DNA of 10,881 bases, taken from assembly GCA_019423005.1 (NCBI GenBank), contig JAHZCF010000115.1, positions 1 through 10,881 of the forward strand, read 5' to 3'. This DNA is from Haemophilus sp. Lineage in GTDB: Bacteria > Pseudomonadota > Gammaproteobacteria > Enterobacterales > Pasteurellaceae. Below, one piece after another: positions 1-5,938 of this stretch. Within the stretch, counting starts at the first letter, position 1, and each line of letters begins with the position of its first letter. Under the pieces are notes generated by a model. It did no database searches, was not told the origin of the DNA, and worked only from the letters and a program-made list of their open reading frames with translations. Position numbers and translations under genes: made by a program.

Positions 1-38
1 GCTCTTTTTGTTATTCAATCCAATATGGAGAATTAATT

Positions 39-1130
39 ATGCAAAAAATCTTCAAGGTTTCCTTACTTGCGGTGCTTTCATCTCTTGCCGTAAACAGCTT
101 CGCCAGCACGGCAGAAGTGAAAGTGCTTGAGCCTCAATTAAATTATCAACAACTTCTTACTCAAAGACAGGTTGTGGATGAGTTGCTTGAACAAGCGGTG
201 AAAATCCAAAACTCACCGGCTCGTGTTTCAAATGCAGGTTTTACCGCAAAACTTCCTTCTAATATGGAGCGTATTGCGGATCTTTTATTAGAAGCGTATA
301 AGCTTGAGCCTTATCGTGTGGATTTTTTGTTTGGTGCAGCGAATGCCAATATTTATAACGGCAATACCGATAAAGCCATTGAGCTTTACCAAAAAGTGCT
401 TGATGTAGCGCCAGATGATGTGAAAGCACATACTTACTTGGCTGCATGGAATCGTTTTAAAGGCAACCAAGCGGAAGCGACAAAATATTTAGATCGCTTA
501 AAACAACTTTCCCCAGAAAGCGCAAGCAAATTAGAAAAAGTCTTTGCTGTGATTGATAAAGCGGCTAATCAGCAAATTACCGATAAACTCGAAACCAAGT
601 TACCGGCGCAATCGGCGATTATTACGTTGGGTTACGCTTTAAATCCAGATGGCAGCATGCATGACATTTTGGTACAACGTTTAGAGAAAACCTTAGAAAT
701 TGCGAATCAAAATCCAGATGCGTTAATTATTGTGACAGGCGGAGTGCCACAAAACAATAAAACCGAAGGGGATTTAATGAAGCAATGGTTGATTGAGAAA
801 GGCATTGATGCAAGCCGTATTTATTCGGATAACTATGCGCGTTCAACAGTCGAAAATGCGCTTTTCTCTCGTTACTCTTTAGCGAAACACAAAATCAAAC
901 ATGCCGTGTTGATTAGCTCAGGTAGTCATGTTCGTCGCGGACAAGCGTTATTTGAAATTGCGACGCAAGAATCCGGTCCACAAGGTCTTGTGATTGAAAC
1001 CGTAGCAGCGTTAGATAAACCGTTAGATGAGTTACAAAAAATTACGGAGAAAGACTTGCTGGGTATTTATCGCGATAGCTTAAAAACAATGGGATTGCCA
1101 ATGTTTAACAGTGGGGCATTACAAGATTAA
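39..1130 (+). CDS. Exported TPR protein with C-terminal YdcF/SanA (DUF218) domain
   Basis: The 363-residue product begins with a signal peptide (KIF, then a hydrophobic stretch to about residue 18, cleavage near SFAS-TAE at 22-24), so it should act in the periplasm. Residues about 80-160 are helical with TPR character (DKAIELYQKVLDVAPDD at 111-127). Residues about 192-325 match the DUF218/YdcF/SanA/ElyC domain: ALIIVTGG near 228-235, a conserved Glu at 243, GIDASRIY at 255-262, then ARSTVENA at 267-274 and a GSHVRR segment near 295-300. The family is linked to envelope and peptidoglycan-related phenotypes (SanA, ElyC), but the biochemical reaction is unsettled, so none is assigned. The start follows GGAG at 27-30 with 8 bases of spacing. 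No downstream partner: the gene ends at a terminator shared with convergent asnA. Family call is firm; role is unknown. Confidence 0.88.
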   Translation: MQKIFKVSLLAVLSSLAVNSFASTAEVKVLEPQLNYQQLLTQRQVVDELLEQAVKIQNSPARVSNAGFTAKLPSNMERIADLLLEAYKLEPYRVDFLFGAANANIYNGNTDKAIELYQKVLDVAPDDVKAHTYLAAWNRFKGNQAEATKYLDRLKQLSPESASKLEKVFAVIDKAANQQITDKLETKLPAQSAIITLGYALNPDGSMHDILVQRLEKTLEIANQNPDALIIVTGGVPQNNKTEGDLMKQWLIEKGIDASRIYSDNYARSTVENALFSRYSLAKHKIKHAVLISSGSHVRRGQALFEIATQESGPQGLVIETVAALDKPLDELQKITEKDLLGIYRDSLKTMGLPMFNSGALQD

Positions 1131-1146
1131 TTAATTTCCTAAAAAC

Positions 1147-1181
1147 AAAAGTGCGGTGAAATTTCACCGCACTTTTTATTT
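1147..1181. terminator. Bidirectional terminator built from an inverted uptake-signal pair
   Basis: Positions 1147-1176 form a perfect 30-base palindrome whose arms are two uptake signal cores, AAGTGCGGT at 1149-1157 and its complement at 1166-1174. T-rich tracts follow on both sides (TTTTTATTTT on plus, TTTTGTTTTT on minus). It sits between the convergent YdcF-type gene and asnA, so it can end both transcripts. Confidence 0.88.
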
Positions 1182-1191
1182 TCTCTTTCGA

Positions 1192-2184
1192 TTAAAGAAT
1201 ATGTTGATATTGTTCTAACATTTCTTTTGGCCATACGCTTGATTGCACTTCACCAATGTGTTTTTTGTGAAGTAAAAGCATTGCCATACGAGATTGACCG
1301 ATGCCACCACCGATGGTGAGAGGTAATTTGCCGTTTAATAAATCTTGGTGCCAATCCATTTTTAAGCGATCTTCATCACCGGTTAAACCAACTTGTAAAC
1401 GTAATGCAGATTCATCCACACGAATACCCATTGAAGAAAGTTCAAACGCTTTACCTAACTCAGCGTTCCATACCAAAATATCGCCGTTTAAACCTTTGTA
1501 GCCGTTTTCTGATTCAGTTGTCCAGTCATCGTAGTCTGGTGCACGACCATCATGTGGTTTGCCGTCTGATAATTTGCCACCAATACCGACTAAGAACACT
1601 GCACCATATTCTTTACAAATGGCGTTTTCGCGCTCCTTGCTTGAAAGATCTGGGTAGCGTTTCACTAAATCTTCACTGTGAACGAAGGTGATTTCTTTTG
1701 GTAAGCTTGATGGGATGTCAAAGCGAGCTTCTACGGCTAATTCAGTTAAACGGATTGCACGATAGATAGAACGTACCGTTTCTTTTAAATAAGCAAAGTT
1801 ACGACGACCTTCAGGAATGACTTTTTCCCAGTCCCATTGGTCCACATAAACAGAGTGAGTTTGATCCAATGAATCTTCATCTGGACGTAATGCTTTCATA
1901 TGAACAAATAAGCCTTCACCTTCTTTGAAATGGAAACGTGCGAGAGTATGGCGTTTCCATTTAGCTAATGAGTGAACCACTTCATAAACCGCATTTGGGA
2001 TACATTTCACGTTTACTTGAACAGCTTTCTCAATGCCTGATAAGTTATCTTGCATACCGTTACCAACTTCACTAAGGATTGGACCCTGTACTTCGATAAT
2101 GCCAAGTTGTTCAATCAAGTTTTGAGTAAAGGTGTTCTTCACAAAGCTGATTTCTTGTTGTTGTAAAATAAACGTCTTTTTCAT
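1192..2184 (-). CDS. asnA: Aspartate--ammonia ligase (ammonia-dependent asparagine synthetase A)
   Basis: Converts aspartate, ammonia and ATP to asparagine, AMP and pyrophosphate in the cytoplasm. The 330 residues equal the usual AsnA length and the protein has the class II tRNA-synthetase-like fold. Residues known from E. coli AsnA appear at the same numbers: D46 in MQDNL, R100, Q116 and D118 in VDQWDW, D219, D235, E248, S250-S251, R255 and R299 in the GGGIGQSRM motif near the C-terminus. All active-site positions I can check are intact. The ATG has a strong ribosome binding site (GAAGGAT). It is divergent from asnC, the standard arrangement in which AsnC controls asnA in response to asparagine. 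It ends at the palindromic terminator shared with the upstream convergent gene. Confidence 0.97.
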   Translation of the reverse strand: MKKTFILQQQEISFVKNTFTQNLIEQLGIIEVQGPILSEVGNGMQDNLSGIEKAVQVNVKCIPNAVYEVVHSLAKWKRHTLARFHFKEGEGLFVHMKALRPDEDSLDQTHSVYVDQWDWEKVIPEGRRNFAYLKETVRSIYRAIRLTELAVEARFDIPSSLPKEITFVHSEDLVKRYPDLSSKERENAICKEYGAVFLVGIGGKLSDGKPHDGRAPDYDDWTTESENGYKGLNGDILVWNAELGKAFELSSMGIRVDESALRLQVGLTGDEDRLKMDWHQDLLNGKLPLTIGGGIGQSRMAMLLLHKKHIGEVQSSVWPKEMLEQYQHIL

Positions 2185-2226
2185 ATTTATCCTTCTTTTT
2201 ATAATAACTGCTAAGATTTGTTGCGC

Positions 2227-2256
2227 ATTATTTAATGAAATGACAAATTATTTCAA
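2227..2256 (-). promoter_or_regulatory. Candidate asnA promoter
   Basis: On the minus strand TTGAAA (2256-2251) and AATAAT (2232-2227) are 18 bases apart, each one mismatch from sigma-70 consensus. This would give a leader of about 35 bases before the asnA ATG. The region is very AT-rich and other pairings are possible, for instance TAAATA at 2234-2229 with a 16-base spacer. It overlaps the inverted repeat at 2236-2255. Confidence 0.45.
2236..2255. promoter_or_regulatory. Inverted repeat in the asnA promoter, candidate AsnC site
   Basis: TGAAAT (2236-2241) and ATTTCA (2250-2255) are perfect inverted arms around 8 bases. It lies in the asnA-asnC gap on the asnA side, about 44 bases centre to centre from a second repeat at 2281-2298. 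AsnC/Lrp proteins bind AT-rich, loosely palindromic DNA as multimers. That AsnC binds here is inference. Confidence 0.4.
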
Positions 2257-2264
2257 GTAATTTC

Positions 2265-2293
2265 TTTACATTGTTTTAAATTTTGAATATTAT
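2265..2293 (+). promoter_or_regulatory. asnC promoter
   Basis: TTTACA (2265-2270), a 17-base spacer, then TATTAT (2288-2293): each hexamer is one mismatch from consensus with ideal spacing. The predicted start near 2300 leaves about 40 bases of leader and the AAGGAG ribosome binding site at 2329-2334. An inverted repeat at 2281-2298 covers the -10 box, as expected for autorepression. Confidence 0.65.
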
Positions 2294-2298
2294 CAAAA
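2281..2298. promoter_or_regulatory. Inverted repeat over the asnC -10 box, candidate autoregulatory site
   Basis: TTTTGA (2281-2286) and TCAAAA (2293-2298) are perfect inverted arms around 6 bases, and the repeat covers the TATTAT -10 hexamer. E. coli AsnC is known to repress its own gene; this position would suit that. Binding is not shown by the sequence alone. Confidence 0.45.
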
Positions 2299-2340
2299 AT
2301 AAAGAAAGTATTTTGAAAAAGATCTAATAAGGAGTGTTTT

Positions 2341-2793
2341 ATGAACAATATCGATACACTTGATCGCCAAATTCTCCGTGTACTGACTAAAGATGCTCGT
2401 ACACCTTATGCAGAAATGGCCAAAAACTTTGGCGTGAGCCCTGGGACAATTCATGTTCGTGTAGAGAAAATGCGTCAGTCTGGCCTGATTGAAGGGACAA
2501 AAGCGATTATTGATGAGCGTAAGTTGGGTTACGATGTGTGTTGCTTTATTGGCATTATTTTGAAAAGTGCAAAAGATTATGAAAAAGTGATTAAAAAGCT
2601 AGACACCTTTGATGAAGTGGTGGAAGCCTATTACACCACGGGTAACTATTCGATTTTTATTAAAGTGATGACACATACGATTGCTGAATTACATTCTGTG
2701 CTGGCGACTAAAATTCAGCTAATTGATGAAATTCAATCGACGGAAACCTTGATTTCTATGCAAAATCCTATTTTACGAGACATTAAACCTTAA
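2341..2793 (+). CDS. asnC: Lrp/AsnC-family transcriptional regulator AsnC
   Basis: Regulator of asparagine synthesis: in E. coli AsnC activates asnA and represses itself, with asparagine relieving the activation. The 150-residue protein has the two family domains: an N-terminal winged helix-turn-helix (about residues 5-60, with PYAEMAKNFGVSPGTIHVRV at 22-41 as helix-turn-helix) and a C-terminal RAM effector domain (about 66-140) carrying the typical TTGNYS segment at 99-104. Length matches E. coli AsnC closely. The ATG follows AAGGAG at 2329-2334 with 6 bases of spacing. Divergent position next to asnA supports the AsnC subtype over other Lrp paralogues. It ends at a hairpin terminator facing convergent ordL. 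Confidence 0.95.
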   Translation: MNNIDTLDRQILRVLTKDARTPYAEMAKNFGVSPGTIHVRVEKMRQSGLIEGTKAIIDERKLGYDVCCFIGIILKSAKDYEKVIKKLDTFDEVVEAYYTTGNYSIFIKVMTHTIAELHSVLATKIQLIDEIQSTETLISMQNPILRDIKP

Positions 2794-2809
2794 ATGTCAT
2801 CGAAACAAT

Positions 2810-2842
2810 AAAGGCGTGTATTAAACACGCCTTTTGTTTTTT
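2810..2842. terminator. Terminator between asnC and ordL
   Basis: A 10-base perfect stem, AAAGGCGTGT (2810-2819) with ACACGCCTTT (2825-2834), has a 5-base loop and is followed on the plus strand by TTTTGTTTTTT. It ends asnC well. The minus-strand tract (TTTATTGTTT) is weaker but could also serve ordL, whose stop lies 11 bases from the stem. Confidence 0.9.
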
Positions 2843-2844
2843 AA

Positions 2845-4140
2845 TTAACGATAACGATCGAGGAATTTGTAATAGAGTACGCCGATCTTGGTGGCTAAGT
2901 TTTTAAGATATTTTCCACCGTAAAACGAAGGGACTTTCAACCCTTCAAAAATTCTCAAACGTTCGTCATTACCTAAAATTGCTTCTGCAATAATGCGTCC
3001 TGCAAGTCCAGTGAGAGCGACACCGTGTCCAGAATAACCTTGTGCAAAGTAAATATGCGGTGAAATACGACCAAAATGCGGGCTTGCGTTCAGTGTCATA
3101 TCAATCGGCCCTGCCCAGCCATAGTCAATTTTGACATTTTCCAATTGCGGGAAGACATGCAACATATTGCGGCGCATAATTTGCACCATATCTTTTTCTG
3201 AGCTTGAGTCACTACCAAATAACAAACGGTTATCCGCACTCAAGCGATAGTAATCGAGCAAGATATTGTTATCGCAAACAGACATGCCATTGTTGATCAC
3301 TGAGTCAGCCGTGGCTTGATCTAAAGGTTCGGTCGCAATAATAAAGCTCTCGACTGGTAAAATTTTGCGATTAATACCGTGATGAATGGACTTCGGTAGT
3401 GCATCAATATAAGCATTGGTGGCTAAAATAACATCTTGAGAAATGACCGCACTTTTATCAGTTTTGACTTCAATGCAACCTGATTTTTCCACTAAATCCA
3501 CAACAGGCGATTGTTCATAAATCTGCACGCCTAAATCTAAGCAAGCTTTTGCTAAGCCTAAGCAATAGTTAAGTGGGTGTAAGTGGCCTGAATTGCTATC
3601 GTATAAACCGCCCACATAAATATCACTGCCTAGGTGTTGTTTAAGTTTGGCTTTATCCCAAAGTTGCATTTTGTCATAGCCAAAAGTCGCGTGGCTAGCT
3701 TTTTCCATTTCAATGAGATCGTCCATTCGACGTTCATTTAACGCCAATGTGGCATAACCTTTTTTCCAATCACATTGAATACCATATTTCGCAATGTGTT
3801 CATCAATAATATCAATGGCTTCCAGCGACATATCCCAAAGTTTTTTCGCTTTATCAAAGCCCACTTGAGCAATATATTCGTCAATGCCTTCTTCAAAACC
3901 GTTGATAGCTTGGCCACCACTTCTGCCGGATGCGCCAAATCCCACTCTGGCCCCTTCTAATACAATGACTTTCTTGCCTTTTTCTGCTAATTCAAGGGCG
4001 GCAGATAAACCGAAGAAACCCGCACCAATAACACAAACATCGGCTTCTTCTTGCTGAGTGAGAGGCGGCAATTCGAAGGTTTGGTTTCGGCTGTCGAAAT
4101 AATAAGATTTGATATGTTCTTGATGAGCGAATTCGAGCAT
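2845..4140 (-). CDS. ordL: FAD-dependent amine oxidoreductase, OrdL/PuuB-like
   Basis: Predicted flavin oxidase of the DAO superfamily, closest by eye to E. coli PuuB (gamma-glutamylputrescine oxidoreductase). The Rossmann FAD motif is at residues 37-62 (GAGFFG at 39-44, acidic end E62), followed by VGFGASGRSGGQ at 66-77. NSGHLHPLNY and LLDYYRLSADNRLLFG correspond to PuuB segments, and GYSGHGVALTGLAGR at 368-382 is the C-terminal FAD-contacting region. The full length of 431 residues looks intact. Start is the ATG after a weak AGG, 8 bases away. It is divergent from potD with promoters back to back, pointing to polyamine or amine metabolism. However, PuuA, PuuC and PuuD are absent here, so the true substrate is unproven; the older name ordL is safer than puuB. 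An uptake signal core lies inside the gene. Confidence 0.88.
   Translation of the reverse strand: MLEFAHQEHIKSYYFDSRNQTFELPPLTQQEEADVCVIGAGFFGLSAALELAEKGKKVIVLEGARVGFGASGRSGGQAINGFEEGIDEYIAQVGFDKAKKLWDMSLEAIDIIDEHIAKYGIQCDWKKGYATLALNERRMDDLIEMEKASHATFGYDKMQLWDKAKLKQHLGSDIYVGGLYDSNSGHLHPLNYCLGLAKACLDLGVQIYEQSPVVDLVEKSGCIEVKTDKSAVISQDVILATNAYIDALPKSIHHGINRKILPVESFIIATEPLDQATADSVINNGMSVCDNNILLDYYRLSADNRLLFGSDSSSEKDMVQIMRRNMLHVFPQLENVKIDYGWAGPIDMTLNASPHFGRISPHIYFAQGYSGHGVALTGLAGRIIAEAILGNDERLRIFEGLKVPSFYGGKYLKNLATKIGVLYYKFLDRYR
3446..3454 (-). repeat. DNA uptake signal sequence core within ordL
   Basis: AAGTGCGGT on the minus strand, exact Hin-type core, followed by CATTTC. It is read in frame as part of a Lys-Ser-Ala-Val stretch of OrdL. 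It marks the DNA as Haemophilus-type for natural transformation. Confidence 0.9.
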
Positions 4141-4182
4141 GATTGATGCCTAATTTATTAACATAAAATTGAAATTGAGGGA

Positions 4183-4210
4183 ATCTTACCCTGATGGGAA
4201 AATATGTCAA
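4183..4210 (-). promoter_or_regulatory. ordL promoter
   Basis: On the minus strand a perfect TTGACA (4210-4205) is followed after 16 bases by TAAGAT (4188-4183, four of six). The predicted transcript start near 4176 gives a leader of about 35 bases. Its -35 box abuts the palindrome at 4211-4228 and occupies where the -35 region of the divergent potD promoter would fall. Confidence 0.65.
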
Positions 4211-4228
4211 ACCTTTTGCTAAAAAGGT
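4211..4228. promoter_or_regulatory. Palindrome between the ordL and potD promoters, candidate operator
   Basis: ACCTTTT (4211-4217) and AAAAGGT (4222-4228) form a perfect 7-base inverted repeat with a 4-base spacer. It begins one base from the ordL -35 box and ends two bases before the potD -10 box. A bound dimer could affect both genes. No known operator consensus is recognised. Confidence 0.5.
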
Positions 4229-4236
4229 GCTATACT
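4228..4236 (+). promoter_or_regulatory. potD promoter, extended -10 type
   Basis: TGC followed by TATACT (4231-4236) is an extended -10 element, five of six in the hexamer. No good -35 box lies at the right distance, which fits a TG-dependent or activator-assisted promoter. The predicted start near 4243 gives a leader of about 60 bases. Confidence 0.6.
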
Positions 4237-4251
4237 CCCCCAAGTTTATAC

Positions 4252-4267
4252 AAGTAAACGATTACTT
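4252..4267. promoter_or_regulatory. LacI/PurR-like palindrome in the potD leader
   Basis: AAGTAAACGATTACTT is symmetric in its outer six base pairs around a central CG, the shape of LacI-family operators (E. coli PurR box ACGCAAACGTTTGCGT; 10 of 16 bases agree). It lies just downstream of the predicted potD transcript start, a position suited to repression. Which regulator binds, if any, is inference. Confidence 0.35.
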
Positions 4268-4280
4268 AAGGTTTATTTTG

Positions 4281-4306
4281 ATTGTCCTGAGGAGGTCAAT
4301 AAATTG
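4281..4306 (+). promoter_or_regulatory. potD ribosome binding site in a small hairpin, with TTG start
   Basis: The site GAGGAGGT (4289-4296) is near-perfect and sits 7 bases before a TTG start (4304-4306). ATTG (4281-4284) can pair with CAAT (4297-4300), and CCT (4286-4288) with AGG (4293-4295), leaving one T-T mismatch and a GAGG loop. This would partly hide the ribosome binding site. Stability is modest and was not computed. Confidence 0.5.
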
Positions 4307-5359
4307 AAAAAAAATGCTGTTCAATACATCAAATCACTTTGTCTTTCTGCCGTTGCATTTGCTGCAACTTCTGCTGCATTTGCTGCTGAAAAACTTTATG
4401 TTTACAACTGGACTGACTATGTGCCATCCAATTTGGTTGCAGAATTTACCAAAGAAACCGGCATTGAAGTGATTTATTCTACGTTTGAAAGTAATGAAGA
4501 AATGTATGCTAAATTGAAACTGACCTCCAGTACAGGCAGTGGTTATGATTTAGTTTTCCCATCAAGCTATTACGTCAATAAAATGGCGAAAGAAGACATG
4601 TTACAAGAGCTTGATCACAGCAAATTAAGTAATTTTAAACAAATTCCAGCAAACTTATTAAACAAGGAATTTGACCCAAATAACAAATATTCTCTGCCTT
4701 ATGTTTATGGCTTAACCGGTATCGGCGTGAATGCGGATGATATTGACCCAAGCAAAATTACAAGTTGGGCTGATTTATGGAATCCAGAATTTAAAGGTAA
4801 AGTATTATTAACCAGTGATGCGCGTGAAGTCTTCCACATTGCATTACTTTTAGATGATAAATCACCAAATACCACGAATGAAGAAGATATTAAAGCGGCT
4901 TATGAGCGTTTAGTGAAATTGTTACCAAATGTGGTGACTTTTAACTCTGACTCGCCAGAAGTTCCGTTTGTTCAAGGTGAAGCCTCTATTGGTATGTTAT
5001 GGAATGGTTCGGCTTATTTAGCCCACAAAGAAAATCCAAGTATCCAATTTGTGTATCCAAAAGAAGGGGCGATTTTCTGGATGGATAACTATGCGATACC
5101 AAAAGGCGCGAACAATGTTGAAGGAGCTTATAAATTTATCGACTTCTTACTTCGCCCTGAAAATGCAAAATTAGTCGTTGAAAAAATGGGTTTCTCTATG
5201 CCAAATGAAGGCGTGAAAGCGTTACTTTCACCAGAAATGGCAAATAACCCAACCTTGTTCCCATCTGCGGAAAACATTGAAAAAGGCATTATGCAAGGTG
5301 ATGTCGGTGAAGCAGTGGATATTTACGAAAAATATTGGAATAAATTAAAAACCAATTAA
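4304..5359 (+). CDS. potD: Periplasmic spermidine/putrescine-binding protein, PotD type (orphan)
   Basis: Solute-binding protein that captures polyamines for an ABC importer. The 351 residues start with a signal peptide (about 1-27, cleavage AFA-AEK). Mature sequence follows E. coli PotD: NWTDYVP at 35-41, then the polyamine contacts W36, Y39, D172 and E175 (in SDAREVF), W233, W259, D261 and Q331, all matching known PotD ligand residues by alignment from memory. The TTG start is chosen because the ideal ribosome binding site is 7 bases upstream and the next in-frame ATG (residue 68) would remove the signal peptide. potA, potB and potC are absent, so it must use a permease encoded elsewhere. 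Eight A bases follow the TTG. It is divergent from ordL and followed by a terminator. Spermidine versus putrescine preference cannot be told. Confidence 0.95.
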   Translation: MKKNAVQYIKSLCLSAVAFAATSAAFAAEKLYVYNWTDYVPSNLVAEFTKETGIEVIYSTFESNEEMYAKLKLTSSTGSGYDLVFPSSYYVNKMAKEDMLQELDHSKLSNFKQIPANLLNKEFDPNNKYSLPYVYGLTGIGVNADDIDPSKITSWADLWNPEFKGKVLLTSDAREVFHIALLLDDKSPNTTNEEDIKAAYERLVKLLPNVVTFNSDSPEVPFVQGEASIGMLWNGSAYLAHKENPSIQFVYPKEGAIFWMDNYAIPKGANNVEGAYKFIDFLLRPENAKLVVEKMGFSMPNEGVKALLSPEMANNPTLFPSAENIEKGIMQGDVGEAVDIYEKYWNKLKTN

Positions 5360-5372
5360 TCAAATATTGATG

Positions 5373-5402
5373 AAAAGTGCGGTGAATTTGACCGCACTTT
5401 TT
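5373..5402 (+). terminator. Terminator after potD from an inverted uptake-signal pair
   Basis: AAAAGTGCGGT (5373-5383) pairs perfectly with ACCGCACTTTT (5391-5401) across a 7-base loop and is followed by TTCTTT. Both arms carry a full uptake signal core. It stands between potD and the PACE gene, whose ATG is only 19 bases further on, so the downstream gene depends on read-through or on a promoter I cannot see. Confidence 0.82.
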
Positions 5403-5420
5403 CTTTGTAAAGGATGACAA

Positions 5421-5834
5421 ATGAGTTTTCTTGAGCGATTTTTTCACGCAATCTTGTTTGAAACCACGGTTGTGGTGCTTTCCGTTTTCGCTTTGTATTT
5501 CTTTACAGAAGAAAGTGTGTCTATTCTCTTTGGTTCCATGGTGCTGGTTTCCTTAACAGCCATGCTATGGAATCCCATCTTTAATTATTTCCTTGATAAA
5601 GTATTTACGGGGCCGCGAGAAAAGCGAGGCGTCATATTTCGTACTTTACATGCCATTTCATTTGAAGGTGGTTTGCTTATTTTCACTGTGCCGATCATTG
5701 CTTACTTTTTAAAAGTGGATTGGATTACAGCTTTTATGATGGATTTCAGTTTAACGGTGATGGTGACAGTTTATACCTTTATTTTTAATTGGGTGTATGA
5801 TCACGCTAGATTGCTATTTATTAAGCGTGAATAA
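5421..5834 (+). CDS. PACE-family multidrug/diamine efflux transporter
   Basis: Inner-membrane proton-coupled efflux protein of the PACE (AceI) family; members export chlorhexidine and other biocides, and AceI is reported to export the short-chain diamines putrescine and cadaverine. The 137 residues form four membrane helices in two tandem bacterial-transmembrane-pair units. Every family motif is present twice over: R6-H9-E14 in helix 1 (E14 corresponds to the essential glutamate E15 of AceI), W50-N51-N55-D59 after helix 2, R74-H77-E82 in helix 3, and Y118-N123-W124-D127 in helix 4. The ATG follows AAAGGA with 6 bases of spacing. It lies on the same strand as potD, across a terminator, which suggests a polyamine connection; that link is inference. 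A LysR regulator, often next to PACE genes, is absent. Confidence 0.93.
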   Translation: MSFLERFFHAILFETTVVVLSVFALYFFTEESVSILFGSMVLVSLTAMLWNPIFNYFLDKVFTGPREKRGVIFRTLHAISFEGGLLIFTVPIIAYFLKVDWITAFMMDFSLTVMVTVYTFIFNWVYDHARLLFIKRE

Positions 5835-5859
5835 TAAAATAGGCAACAGAAGAAATAAA

Positions 5860-5899
5860 AAAGTGCGGTCAAAATCTCTGGTGTTTTTGACCGCACTTT
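5860..5899 (-). terminator. purB terminator from an inverted uptake-signal pair
   Basis: A perfect 15-base stem (5860-5874 with 5885-5899) has a 10-base loop, and each arm contains an uptake signal core followed by CAAAA. On the minus strand it runs into TTTTTTATTT, so it is best oriented to end purB transcripts. On the plus strand the following tract is poor in T. Confidence 0.8.
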
Positions 5900-5907
5900 A
5901 ATTTCTT

Positions 5908-5938
5908 AAGGGCATGATAAAACGCCCTTTTGTTTTTC
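5908..5938 (+). terminator. Terminator for the PACE gene
   Basis: AAGGGC (5908-5913) pairs with GCCCTT (5924-5929) around a 10-base loop, followed by TTTTGTTTTTCTT on the plus strand. The stem is short but the T tract is good. Together with the adjacent minus-oriented hairpin it separates the convergent PACE and purB genes. Confidence 0.65.

Noticed and set aside
191..199. ACAAGCGGT, the core of the other Pasteurellaceae uptake signal type (Apl-type)
   Set aside because: Single copy inside coding sequence read as Gln-Ala-Val, against nine Hin-type cores; chance or codon use explains it.
3775..3960. Plus-strand open frame opposite ordL, and similar frames opposite or overlapping other genes
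   Set aside because: All lie within well-supported genes, have no recognisable domains and lack initiation signals.
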